Source of the DNA: Olivibacter sp. SDN3
GTDB taxonomy: Bacteria > Bacteroidota > Bacteroidia > Sphingobacteriales > Sphingobacteriaceae
Assembly (NCBI RefSeq): GCF_014334135.1
Contig: NZ_CP060497.1
Coordinates: 1,240,001-1,304,000, forward strand
Length of the DNA: 64,000 nucleotides
Direction of reading: 5' to 3'
Part shown: one piece after another, positions 27,601 to 35,251 of the stretch
Position numbering within the stretch: the first letter of the stretch is position 1
How the letters are laid out: every line of letters begins with the position of its first letter
Program-made: the position numbers and the translations under genes
The notes under the pieces: model-generated
The model's database searches: none
Told to the model about the DNA's origin: nothing
What the model saw: the letters and a program-made list of their open reading frames with translations, nothing else

Positions 27601-28136
27601 TAGCATTCTGCTTTATTACCATAGTTAAAAACTCTACCATATCCCTCTCTCGCTATAAACTTAGGCTTGTGCCCATAATGGTAAACGTAGTAGTCATCCA
27701 CTTCAAAACGAAACATCGGATAAAACTTTTCATCCAAGGTGATGATTTCAGAAGAATAGAGCTGTTTGAAAAGTGAATCATTATATCTAATCCGATCCAA
27801 CACTCCATAAAAAGCATGTTTACATATATCTTTTACGCTTTTATTACAGGAACAAGCAATCGCTATGTGTGCTTCACTTAAATGAATCGTAAGCTTGAAC
27901 TTCCCGTCCATATCTTTTCCTCTCAGCCCCACCTTCAGCTCGTTACCCTGTAAGTCTTCAAAAAAACTATAGATGTGTTTCTTCACTTTTCCAAAATGTT
28001 CAAACATGTTTTGAAAATAGGTTTCCGACAACATAAAAGCCTCCCCATCCTCCCACGGAATAACGTAACATTCGGATGACTTTCGCCTCGATTTTTTTTC
28101 CTGTTTGATCTGCTGGTTCTCTGTAATTTTCTTCAT
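24657..28136 (-). CDS. SNF2-family helicase with SWIM zinc finger, 1159 aa
   Basis: Superfamily 2 ATPase with the SNF2 motor in its C-terminal half: ADDMGLGKT near residue 724, DESQ near 821, TGTPIENG, and near 1070 GGTGLNLT followed by QAIDRCYRIGQ. Near residues 88-100 there is a SWIM zinc finger, CSC-X7-CKH (CxC...CxH), absent from the first helicase of this window. The region between is the long SNF2-associated domain. The two proteins are alike in the motor (DPWWNPA, ESQ.IKNP) but differ N-terminally, so they are distant paralogues. It stands alone between the accessory island and the LysR locus. Confidence 0.93.
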   Translation of the reverse strand: MKKITENQQIKQEKKSRRKSSECYVIPWEDGEAFMLSETYFQNMFEHFGKVKKHIYSFFEDLQGNELKVGLRGKDMDGKFKLTIHLSEAHIAIACSCNKSVKDICKHAFYGVLDRIRYNDSLFKQLYSSEIITLDEKFYPMFRFEVDDYYVYHYGHKPKFIAREGYGRVFNYGNKAECYSEKISFFPSSKLGEVKEKDLLLGIPIHHGYNMPLLLPFLAKKNKDGTKYVNFERSYIFDLNHSFLDIDAEEEMLQSICHHMLRIDLLNKDTLINLNYDVELLDTKGYIDAVKRRLLLRLWKKIIPVLNKYPIIVFNVWRSRREHVKPTHGIYEIPNFSLQEIALRFLLIENNGCLQLKLEIYLEGKLVDEPQFMSDRFSFFLKDSHNYILVQQAHDEEMIQRFRECDFCLTVLPNDVEQFMDNILFPLAERYPLSYEPKNSYLNFALKGKLKIISKVVCFCIREQHLYIEPQIVYGNSLVANPVYDGSIAFRIEKETLLIYDRDKVVECDYRNLLLSLHSSFAEQADSGILSIPLSFVRKTTWLAETIARLQGDQVKLKGIENLKGLPFLPHEMDWTMVINKDGDTLNVDLNVQFNKQVIDLELLQAAIQKEREMLMLPDGSVGHFPRKLQHKLRPILSVGKIKKNKVHLSAKHFTAIRSFANKINDKQLHEQLKLQRKKLQAFDKIQPIAKPEQVKAILRPYQEIGFSWMGFLHEFGWGGILADDMGLGKTLQVLTLLEYSYELDSTAPASLIVLPNSLLFNWQQEASKFVPHRMVRVHHGTNRSITEISAANGELLLTTYGTLMADIEVFRKYHFSYLILDESQAIKNPQSKRFECVQTVRSDYRLALTGTPIENGISDIFAQLDFVNPGFLGTYGQFKRNFPGIADGSASLETKESLQQLIAPFMLRRTKAQVAKDLPEKTEMVLYCEMLPEQRKLYEQYRKRFRSELEDKMEERKDQATMFVLEALMRLRQICNSPALIPDKDYSNLSAKLEEIREHIIEKTQGHKLLIFSSFTKMLALVGEELKSMNVDYAYLDGKTSGDYRQQAVSRFQEEDDCRVFLISLRAGGTGLNLTAADYVYILDPWWNPAAEAQAIDRCYRIGQDKHVMAYRMVCKDSIEERIIAMQNNKKALAESLVQADSSVLKSLNREQLLKLFE

Positions 28137-28419
28137 AAAGATTGGTTTAGATTTTCTATAGTCTCGCCTTCCTGCGTAGTGGCCAACGAAATTGATTTAA
28201 ATTCGAAAGCACAAATATAATAATATTATTTTAAAGCATATTAATAATATATAAAATAATTTTTAAACTGCTTAAAATACAAATTAGACTATCCCGATTT
28301 TACGATAACCCATACAGCATAAAAAGGGATATTGCGCAAATGGAAGTTAGGAAACAGGCGATCAAATCAGAAATGGCAAACATACAACAACAGAAGATCG
28401 AAAAACGCAGGAGCATATC
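28137..28419. other. AT-rich intergenic stretch upstream of the SWIM helicase
   Basis: The 404-bp gap to the LysR gene begins with a very AT-rich segment (28205-28260, mainly A, T and TAATAT repeats), likely the helicase promoter region. No reading frame here looks like a gene. Confidence 0.4.
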
Positions 28420-28453
28420 AAAAAAGGCTTCAACCGGGGAGATTGAAGCCTTT
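28420..28453 (-). terminator. Intrinsic terminator of the LysR gene
   Basis: The 11-bp perfect stem AAAGGCTTCAA (28423-28433) / TTGAAGCCTTT (28443-28453) has a 9-nt loop. Read on the - strand it ends in a run of six T, so it forms a textbook terminator about 90 bp after the LysR stop. On the + strand the same hairpin is followed by CTAACC...AAACCTAAATTATG, a pattern that recalls leaders of SusC-type genes, but no such gene follows. Confidence 0.65.
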
Positions 28454-28540
28454 AACTAACCAATTATAAACCTAAATTATGAATGACACAAAGTTAGTGT
28501 ACAAAACACACTATCACAAACTTTATTTTCGATCTGATGA

Positions 28541-29476
28541 TTAGATGACAATTTCTCCACTATTAAAATTATGTTTCAGTTCACGTTGTAATAAATCAAT
28601 GAATAGCTCTTGCTCTTTAGTGGCATCCTTGTGACTCACTGCGTACCACTTACGGCTCACCCGAGCGCCAGGAAGTTTAATAGCCTTCACCTTCCCCTGT
28701 TTTAGGTACGGCGACGCCATCCAGCAAGGCATGATCGTTACTCCCAATCCTGCAGCCACCATCTCGATCAAACCCTCCGTCAATTGCATTTTAGTCACGG
28801 CCGCCAGCTCAATACCATTGGGGCGAATAAATTGCGTAAAGGCCGTGCTCATATCCTCCTGCATCTCGTAAATAAATAGCACTTCGCCGTTCAGCAATCC
28901 CGCGGTAAAAGGTTCCGATCTTAAATAAGGACTATTCTTTGCTACCAGTAACAGAAACACATCTTCGAACAAAAAGTCCGTTCTATAACGCGAGGGTACG
29001 AGCGGCTTGCTATCGGTAATTGCAATATCAAGCTTGCCGTTTTCCAAGTAGGATAAGGGCTTTTGGGTCGCCTCAATTACTATATCAATCATAACTTCAG
29101 GTGTTTTTTCCCTGAATAATTTCACTACAGCAGGCAACCAATGATAAGACGTGTAACAAGCGGTACTGATCTTGATCCGCTCCGCTTTAGCGTCTTTGAA
29201 GTTTGCAACAGCTTTTTCCAGCTCCGAAAATTCTGAAAGCACTTTTTCTGCATGGAAAAGTATGGTATTCCCCTGATCAGTCAAATGCAATTTTTTTCCC
29301 CTCCTAGCAAAGATCTTCACTCCGAGATTCTCTTCAAATTCCCGAAGCATATGACTCAAAGCCGATTGTGTCAGGAACATCTTATGCGTGGCATTTGACA
29401 TGGATCCCCCGTCTACAATATGTTTGATCAAGCGTAAATGTTTCAGTTCAACATTCTTCATATGAATAAATTTCAT
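28541..29476 (-). CDS. LysR-family transcriptional regulator, 311 aa
   Basis: DNA-binding activator or repressor with an N-terminal winged helix-turn-helix (LRLIKHIVDGGSMSNATHKMFLTQSALSHML, about residues 14-48) and a periplasmic-binding-protein-like effector domain to the end. The length fits the family. An in-frame ATG at 29461 (MKNVELKHLRLI) is an equally good start. It is divergent from the alpha/beta hydrolase, with 66 bp between starts, the classic arrangement in which LysR proteins control the neighbouring gene. The likely target is therefore the hydrolase/SDR pair. The effector is unknown. Confidence 0.9.
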   Translation of the reverse strand: MKFIHMKNVELKHLRLIKHIVDGGSMSNATHKMFLTQSALSHMLREFEENLGVKIFARRGKKLHLTDQGNTILFHAEKVLSEFSELEKAVANFKDAKAERIKISTACYTSYHWLPAVVKLFREKTPEVMIDIVIEATQKPLSYLENGKLDIAITDSKPLVPSRYRTDFLFEDVFLLLVAKNSPYLRSEPFTAGLLNGEVLFIYEMQEDMSTAFTQFIRPNGIELAAVTKMQLTEGLIEMVAAGLGVTIMPCWMASPYLKQGKVKAIKLPGARVSRKWYAVSHKDATKEQELFIDLLQRELKHNFNSGEIVI

Positions 29477-29542
29477 TAAAAACTACAAATTAATTCATTT
29501 TTATCATATTAAACAATTCTCGTTATTTGTAAAACAAAAAAG

Positions 29543-30424
29543 ATGGACACTATACTTTCTAATTTTACACATGGCATGGCGGACATCAATCCGTCTTTAA
29601 GACTTCATTACGTGAGTGCCGGTGAAGGCAACCGGGTGATTGTGCTTCTTCATGGATTCCCGCAAACCTGGTGGGAGTGGCGGCATATCATCCCAGGACT
29701 TACAGAAGCAGGCTTTCGGGTGATCGTTCCCGACTATCGCGGTGCGGGCGATTCTTGGAAACCACAGGATGGTTATGATAAAAAAACGATGGCCCGCGAT
29801 ATTCACACCTTATTGAAATCACATCTGCGTATCGATACGCCAGTTATCATCGGGGGGCACGATATCGGATTGATGGTTGCCTATGCTTTCGCACAGCAGT
29901 ACCGCAATGACACGTCACACCTGATCGTGATGGACGCCCCTTTGCCCGGTACAACCATATTCAACACACTCCGCTCCGATCAACGCGTTTGGCATTTTGC
30001 CTTCCATCAAGTGCTTGACCTACCCGAAGCGCTCGTCAATGGTCGCGAACATCTATATCTACAGTTTTTTTTCAATGCCAGGATTTACAATCCGGCAGCC
30101 ATCAGCCAAGAAGATCTACAAATCTATATAGAAGCTTATAAAGCTCCAGGAGCTATGCGTGCAGGTTTCGAGCTATACCGCAACTTCGATCAAGATGAAG
30201 CAGATAACCGGCAACTGCTGAAGCGTCATGGCAAACTGAACATACCCGTGCTCGCCGTCGGAGGCGAAACAAGTACCAGTGGCCCTTTGATGGATACCAT
30301 GATGCGCGAAGTGGCCGAAGACGTTACTGGCCTGCGTATCCCCCGTTCGGCTCATTGGGTTGCAGAAGAAAACCCAACTGCACTACTCCGTGGAACCCTG
30401 CAATTTCTCCAAGATATTTTATGA
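29543..30424 (+). CDS. Alpha/beta hydrolase, epoxide-hydrolase/haloalkane-dehalogenase-like, 293 aa
   Basis: Soluble hydrolase of the branch that uses an aspartate nucleophile. The oxyanion motif HGFP is at 37-40, the nucleophile elbow GGHDIG has D107, and the catalytic histidine is H271 (SAHWVAEENP). The cap region around 140-215 is rich in aromatic residues. Epoxide hydrolases, fluoroacetate dehalogenases and haloalkane dehalogenases share this layout, and I cannot choose among them. It is divergent from a LysR gene, and its stop overlaps the following SDR gene by 4 bp (ATGA), which indicates translational coupling. Confidence 0.88.
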   Translation: MDTILSNFTHGMADINPSLRLHYVSAGEGNRVIVLLHGFPQTWWEWRHIIPGLTEAGFRVIVPDYRGAGDSWKPQDGYDKKTMARDIHTLLKSHLRIDTPVIIGGHDIGLMVAYAFAQQYRNDTSHLIVMDAPLPGTTIFNTLRSDQRVWHFAFHQVLDLPEALVNGREHLYLQFFFNARIYNPAAISQEDLQIYIEAYKAPGAMRAGFELYRNFDQDEADNRQLLKRHGKLNIPVLAVGGETSTSGPLMDTMMREVAEDVTGLRIPRSAHWVAEENPTALLRGTLQFLQDIL

Positions 30425-31083
30425 TAAAAGGATATAAGTCAACAAAAACGATCGCCATTGTTGGAGCCGGTGGCGGCATCGGTTTCTCAACCGCCAAAAT
30501 ATTCGCTAAACAGGGCTTTAATGTAGCTTTGATCAGTAGGGATATGCACAAATTGTCTCAACAAATCGAAGCCCTTGAACTAAAAGAAAATGTCATTTTA
30601 CCCCTTTTTGGTAACGTCGCCAAGCCCTCCACATTAAAACCTGCTTTCACTCATATAATCGAACGATTCGAGCGGTTAGATATATTACATTATAATGTCG
30701 CCAATATTTACAGCACCAATATCCTCGAAGAAACTCCTGAAAGCTTAATGGAGGATTATCCGGTTTATGCGCCGGCCTTGCAAGCCAGTGTTCTGTTAGC
30801 CATAGAATCTCTGAGAACGACAAAAGGAGCAATATTGGTTACGGGTGGCGCAATTGCCTATACCCCAAATCCTGATTATGGCGCGCTTTCGATTGGTAAA
30901 GCTGCCATAGCAAATCTCACGAGAAGCCTAAGCCATGAACTTTCAAACCATGGCATTTATACCGGTTTACTCAGTATTCAAAGCCATGTTTCACCGAAAT
31001 TTCACCTGCACCATCCCGACAATATTGCCCAGCAATTATGGAATATGTATGCTGATCGAGCCGTATTCGAAGTCGTTTTGTAA
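30421..31083 (+). CDS. Atypical SDR-fold protein, 220 aa
   Basis: Rossmann-fold protein of the short-chain dehydrogenase/reductase superfamily. The cofactor loop GAGGGIG is intact at 15-21. The catalytic centre is not: the tyrosine expected four residues before K160 is L156 (YGALSIGKAA), the serine position reads TGG (141-143), and the NNAG motif is YNVA (91-94). It is thus unlikely to be a standard oxidoreductase and may bind NAD(P) for another purpose. I chose the ATG at 30421, which overlaps the hydrolase stop, over an earlier in-frame ATG at 30355. The length of 220 residues is slightly short for classical SDRs. Confidence 0.82.
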   Translation: MIKGYKSTKTIAIVGAGGGIGFSTAKIFAKQGFNVALISRDMHKLSQQIEALELKENVILPLFGNVAKPSTLKPAFTHIIERFERLDILHYNVANIYSTNILEETPESLMEDYPVYAPALQASVLLAIESLRTTKGAILVTGGAIAYTPNPDYGALSIGKAAIANLTRSLSHELSNHGIYTGLLSIQSHVSPKFHLHHPDNIAQQLWNMYADRAVFEVVL

Positions 31084-31110
31084 TGCCTCTCCTTAACGGA
31101 TTAATGAAAC

Positions 31111-31147
31111 CGCCCGAAAATGAACAATGAATGTTCATTTTCGAACG
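31111..31147. promoter_or_regulatory. Paired 16-bp palindromes, copy E
   Basis: The most degraded copy. CGCCCGAAAATGAACA at 31111-31126 matches 8 of 12 arm bases, and TGTTCATTTTCGAACG at 31132-31147 matches 10 of 12. The 21-bp spacing is exact. It ends 277 bp before the split permease start at 31424. Confidence 0.6.
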
Positions 31148-31201
31148 TAAGCGAGTGCACACAAATACATAACCTACTGACTAAAAAACACATAGCGGTT
31201 A

Positions 31202-31214
31202 GGCCTCGTTTTTG
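31202..31214 (+). promoter_or_regulatory. Candidate -24/-12 promoter for permease run E
   Basis: GG at 31202-31203 lies 55 bp past operator copy E, with TTGA at the -12 position (31212-31215), so G is present but C is replaced by A. The bases TTTTTGATAG resemble those of copy A. Confidence 0.3.
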
Positions 31215-31224
31215 ATAGCGAAAA

Positions 31225-31241
31225 ATGCATATGATATGCAT
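31225..31241. repeat. 17-bp palindrome near the run E start site
   Basis: ATGCATAT-G-ATATGCAT is a perfect palindrome with a single central base. It falls where transcription would start from the candidate promoter at 31202-31214, so it could be a repressor site or a hairpin at the mRNA 5' end. Confidence 0.5.
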
Positions 31242-31256
31242 CTATTTTTAAAACGC

Positions 31257-31274
31257 TGGGCGCACATTATGCAG
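31257..31274 (+). promoter_or_regulatory. Second candidate sigma-54 promoter in the run E leader
   Basis: GGCGC at 31259 and GCA at 31271 give the exact GG-N10-GC spacing of a sigma-54 promoter, with C at two further consensus positions. It is 112 bp past operator copy E, further than in the other copies, so it may be fortuitous. Confidence 0.4.
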
Positions 31275-31289
31275 AAACAAGTTTTTTAG

Positions 31290-31340
31290 GCAACTAAAGC
31301 GGCATTAGCCAATCCTGTGGATTCATTAAGGGATGAATAA
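31290..31340 (+). pseudogene. C-terminal tail fossil of a lost permease
   Basis: Sixteen codons read ATKAALANPVDSLRDE and stop at 31338-31340. This is the conserved end of the permease family. An in-frame stop (31287-31289) lies directly before it, and no further permease sequence is recognisable upstream. It marks a permease that once preceded the split gene and was deleted, apart from its last codons. Confidence 0.8.
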
Positions 31341-31423
31341 GAAATGTTGAACAGAAAGGAGGAAATTGAGACATTGTTAAAACAAGCTTGAAGCGAAAAG
31401 CCATCTGTCAAAAACCGATAATT

Positions 31424-31806
31424 ATGATCAGAAACTATTTAAAAATCTCATGGCGAAACTTTGCTAGAAAGAGAAAATCTGACTATATCAATATCGTTGG
31501 ATTAGCCCTATCCCTATCTACCGTTATATTGATCGGTCTGTGGATACAAAACGAACTACGTTATGATAATTATCACCCGCAATTAAAAGACAAATTTCTT
31601 ATAAAAAACGCCTATCAATATGATAATGGCAACTCAAATGTAGAGATTTATAGTCCTCATAACGCCATAGCGCATCTACAGCAGGGTTATCCTGAAATAA
31701 AGCAGGTTGCTTATTGTGCTCGAGGCCATTCTCCATTAAAGATCACCTCTGGGGGGCAGTTATTCTCTGAAGAAAGTAGGTTATATATTTCTAAAAATTG
31801 GTTTAA
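31424..31806 (+). pseudogene. ABC3-type permease, 5' part, split by an IS1380-type element
   Basis: First 127 codons of a double FtsX/MacB permease, starting MIRNYLKISWRNFARK, with membrane helix 1 at about 20-42. The frame runs into the insertion element and stops at 31846 after 13 foreign residues. Joining 31424-31806 to 33203-35228 (one TTTAA copy removed) gives 2409 bp, exactly 803 codons. The junction reads KNWF-NFFHYNY, which fits the family. The gene was intact until the insertion. The earlier in-frame ATG at 31388 adds 12 residues unlike the family and is rejected. Confidence 0.88.
31802..31806. repeat. Target-site duplication, left copy (TTTAA)
   Basis: TTTAA directly precedes the left end of the insertion element and is repeated directly after its right end at 33198-33202. 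A 4-5 bp duplication is usual for the IS1380 family. Confidence 0.8.
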
Positions 31807-31822
31807 CCCGGATTATGCATTA
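31807..31822. repeat. Left terminal inverted repeat of the IS1380-type element
   Basis: CCCGGATTATGCATTA. The last three bases (31820-31822) are also the complement of the transposase stop codon, so the gene ends inside the repeat. Confidence 0.8.
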
Positions 31823-33115
31823 AGAATATTTGAGTTTAGGCGGTAGATTTTCGATTTTAGAGAAAATTCCGTCCATCCAAGCTCTTCTTTTTACAGGTAA
31901 TGCTATTTTCAGCACCTTTCTGTTGGCGTGATTTACGGTCCAGGCTCCTAATGCAAAGCAATAGGATTTGAGTGTGTTGTGCATAGCTTTATTGTGTTCA
32001 TTTAATGCAAAATGACGGAATAAACTAATCAAATTATAAGCTACCATAATGAATCTGAAAGAGGCTTCTGTTGCCCAAAAGTTCTGTAAGCAGAAATTTT
32101 CCAGTCCGAAATCCTGCTTAAGTTCCTTGATTCTATTTTCACAATCGGCTCTACTGTTATAGATATTCCAGATTTGATCCAATGGCATGTCCATATTGGT
32201 CACATAACAGCTATACCTGTAGCCGGGCATCTCATCAAAAAGTTTTCCGCCGCTGTTAGGGCGGTCATCTACTCGCTTTTTGACGATAATGTAACGACGT
32301 TGCTTTCCATTAAGATGTCCGAATGTCATTTCGGATAATTCTATTCCCTTGCTTAACGAGATCCAATTGCGTTCTCCCAAAACTTCCGCTTTGATATTGG
32401 GATACATCCTAACAGCAATCACATAGTTTTTATGTGATTCTTCCAGATAACCTAAAATATCCTCCGTATAAAAGCCGCTATCTGCCCTTACCAACCCCAC
32501 ATTCTTGCTGGACAAACAGCGGTCAAATGTTTCCTGCATGAATGCTATACAGGATGAACTGGCTGCCGTGTCCCCTGGACGAAGCCAGGCATTGGCCACC
32601 ATACGGGTCTGACTTATAAATGCCAGCAAAGGATGGTGAGAATTACGGCCCCGCTTATTCGGGTTATAACCTTTAGCACTTCCCTCTTGGTCTCCATAAC
32701 GGGTAATTACTGTACTATCAAAATCGACTGTGATGCTCCCGATATCAAATTGTTGCATAAACCAGTCTTGAAGAGCAGGAAAAACTTCCGTATTTACCGA
32801 TTGATTGAATTTTCCAAAATACCGACTATAGGTGCTCTGAGAGGGCATCTGATCCAGACCGAAAATATCCTGCAACACCTTGTCATAACGCAACCAATCA
32901 CAGTGGATGTATCGAGAGGCTCCTGTCCAAATTCCTAACCAAAAAGATAAAACCAAATCTTTGGGAGAGTAACCTCTATTTGAACCAGGCATTGGTAAAT
33001 TCAAGGACGAAAGCGCATCTATAACACCTAATTTATCTATCATACGTTTCAACAAACTCATACCCCCAAAGGCGGTAACTGGCTTGTCTGAATATGCTAT
33101 AGGTAAGTTAACCAT
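31820..33115 (-). CDS. IS1380-family DDE transposase, 431 aa
   Basis: Transposase that cuts and joins the element ends. The DDE triad is visible as D131/D133 in TVDFDSTV, D212 in RADSGFY, and E326 in RADCENRIKEL, with the family-typical GYNPNKRGRNSHHPLLAF after the first aspartate. The reading frame is complete and uninterrupted and fills almost the whole element. It runs opposite to the host permease gene. Confidence 0.93.
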   Translation of the reverse strand: MVNLPIAYSDKPVTAFGGMSLLKRMIDKLGVIDALSSLNLPMPGSNRGYSPKDLVLSFWLGIWTGASRYIHCDWLRYDKVLQDIFGLDQMPSQSTYSRYFGKFNQSVNTEVFPALQDWFMQQFDIGSITVDFDSTVITRYGDQEGSAKGYNPNKRGRNSHHPLLAFISQTRMVANAWLRPGDTAASSSCIAFMQETFDRCLSSKNVGLVRADSGFYTEDILGYLEESHKNYVIAVRMYPNIKAEVLGERNWISLSKGIELSEMTFGHLNGKQRRYIIVKKRVDDRPNSGGKLFDEMPGYRYSCYVTNMDMPLDQIWNIYNSRADCENRIKELKQDFGLENFCLQNFWATEASFRFIMVAYNLISLFRHFALNEHNKAMHNTLKSYCFALGAWTVNHANRKVLKIALPVKRRAWMDGIFSKIENLPPKLKYS

Positions 33116-33181
33116 ATGGGTGATTGGGTAAAGCTAATAAAACTACTCAAAAATAAACACTTACACGATTTTTGAAAAGTC

Positions 33182-33197
33182 TAATGCATAATTAAGG
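33182..33197. repeat. Right terminal inverted repeat of the IS1380-type element
   Basis: The reverse complement reads CCTTAATTATGCATTA, which matches the left end at the first two and last eleven bases. Confidence 0.8.
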
Positions 33198-33202
33198 TTT
33201 AA
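33198..33202. repeat. Target-site duplication, right copy (TTTAA)
   Basis: Identical to 31802-31806. Removing one copy together with the element restores the permease reading frame. Confidence 0.8.
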
Positions 33203-35228
33203 TTTCTTTCATTATAATTATGTTGTTTTAGATACTGCATCCTTTAACCATCAACCCCATAGCGTTATACTGACGGAAAAAAAAGCAAAGCAATATTTTG
33301 GCAGCCTCGATATACTAGGCAAAATTTTGCACATCGACTCTAACAACTATACTGTTCAGGGTGTTCTCCAAGATAATCCTTCTAATTCCAGTTTCGATTT
33401 TGACATGCTATTGCCTATTAATGAATCGAAAAATCTGGAGGAGGCCAATAACTGGATGTATTTTAATACCATGATTTTTGTCCAAACTGAAGCAAAAGCA
33501 AAGCTTACACCACTCGTTGGTAAACTCAATCACCTATACAATAAGAACATTCAATGGACACAAAGTGGTATAAAAAATGAGTGTGAGCTTTTGCCCTTAG
33601 CAAACTTACATTTTGATAGCAGTCTGCCACAACTTCCTTTCAGGCCAACCAACGTTCAAATTATCATCATCCTTAGCGTTCTATCCGGCTTTCTACTCCT
33701 AGTAGGTGCTATTAACTTCGTCAACTATACCCTCGCTCAATCCTTTTCAAGAGTTAAAGAATTTGGGACCCGGAAAATCGTTGGGGCCAACAAAAAGCAT
33801 CTTTTTATTCAAATATTAACCGAAGTATTCCTCAGCACGACTTTAGCATTTTTGCTTGCTGTGTTAATTGCATACGGTATGCTGCCCACCTTCAATAGTT
33901 TCTTTTCGCTTAAACTACAATTAGATGCCAGTGGCCATATCATTCAATTCCTCCTCCTTCTTTGGGTAGTACTGATCATCCTTTCTGGCATCTATCCCGC
34001 TGCACATCTATCGTCTATTCAAGCCATGTCATTATTTCGAGGTGCTGACACCTTAAAGTTCGGCAGTAAAAAGGTTCGGCAAGGACTGCTTGTGGTACAG
34101 ACCACCCTCTCGCTGGGTATGATTATCGCAACTTTAGTGATGTATCATCAGCTAAAATTTATCCAAAATTCAGCTGACAGTTACAACCATGAACAAACAT
34201 TTGCAGTAGATATGCCGTCTATTGACTTGAACAGTGATTCCAGTGGATGGCAACAGCATGAGGCTGCCGTCAAAAAAACCTTGAAAAATCAATTGTTGAT
34301 GTCACCAAATATTGAAGAAGTCTCTACTTTTATGGGAAAGAGCTTTTTGAACGAAAACTACTTAATGGTTGGTAATTTAGAGTGGCGCGGTAAGAGTCCC
34401 TCCTTTCAGGCACAGTATGGAAACTGGCCAGTAGATGAGGATTTCGACAAAACGCTTAACCTTCAGCTGCGGGAAGGCAGATGGTTTTACTCAGGAGATT
34501 CCACAGACCAAAATGCTTTAATCCTAAATGAAACGGCGGTAAAAGATTTTCAATTAGCGGAACCGGTTATCGGTACGAACATGTATAACAACGGTCTGGA
34601 CGGGGTCATTATAGGCATCGTGAAAGATTTTCATTTCCAAAACCTGAGAGAAAAAATACGGCCGATGGTCATATATAAAAAAAATAACTGGGGATCAAGT
34701 TTCATTATAAAGACCAGACCCAACGCTGTGCTCCCTGCGCTGAGGGATGTAAAGCAGGTAATGAAGAATAGATTTCCAAATGATATCCTTACCTACCGGT
34801 TTATTGATGACGAATTCAACACCTTATATAAAAGAGATCAGCAAATGTTAGCCCTTACGTTAAGTCTTGCTATCATCAGTATTACCTTATGTGTGATCGG
34901 TTTATGGGGAATGATTTTGTTTGAAAGTAACCAGCGCATAAAAGAGATCGGCATACGGAAAGTGCTTGGTGCCACCGCACTGCATATTATGTCTCTTTTA
35001 TCTAAAGATTTCATAAAGCTTATTCTACTTGCTGTAATCCTTGCCTCCCCCATCGCGTGGTGGATAATGCATAAATGGTTGGAAAATTTTGCTTATAAAA
35101 TTGCAATACAGTGGTGGATGTTTGCATTGGCAGGATTAACCGCAATAGCGATCGCCTTGATTACTGTAAGTTCACAGGTCATTAAGGCCGCGGTGGCCAA
35201 TCCGGTGGATTCATTAAGGGATGAGTAG
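33203..35228 (+). pseudogene. ABC3-type permease, 3' part, split by the IS1380-type element
   Basis: Codons 128 to the end of the split permease. It begins in mid-domain 1 and continues without a break through ILTEKKAKQYFG, both coupling motifs (EFGTRKIVGAN, EIGIRKVLGAT) and the tail ANPVDSLRDE. The longest frame with its own ATG starts at 33327, about 40 codons into this part, and could at most produce a permease lacking its first membrane helix. No other frameshift or stop is present. The first coupling motif has T where the others have I or V. Confidence 0.88.
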
Positions 35229-35251
35229 TTATCACATGAAAAAAAATAAGT

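Larger units (their letters stand above)
31807..33197 (-). mobile_element. IS1380-family insertion sequence, 1391 bp
   Basis: Complete element with one transposase gene. The terminal inverted repeats are CCCGGATTATGCATTA (31807-31822) and, inverted, CCTTAATTATGCATTA (33182-33197), identical at 13 of 16 positions and both starting CC. It is flanked by TTTAA on both sides. It interrupts a permease gene and lies antisense to it. With no decay in the ends, duplication or transposase frame, the insertion appears recent. It may reduce expression of the two downstream permeases. Confidence 0.9.

Noticed and set aside
28479-28544. A 21-codon frame MNDTKLVYKTHYHK... after the hairpin
   Set aside because: Too short, it runs into the LysR gene and has no similarity I recognise. 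It was kept only as part of the orphan-leader observation.
31251-31289. A possible KTLGA coupling-motif remnant upstream of the permease tail fossil
   Set aside because: The bases are better explained as the GG-N10-GC promoter-like motif, and the surrounding translation does not follow the family.
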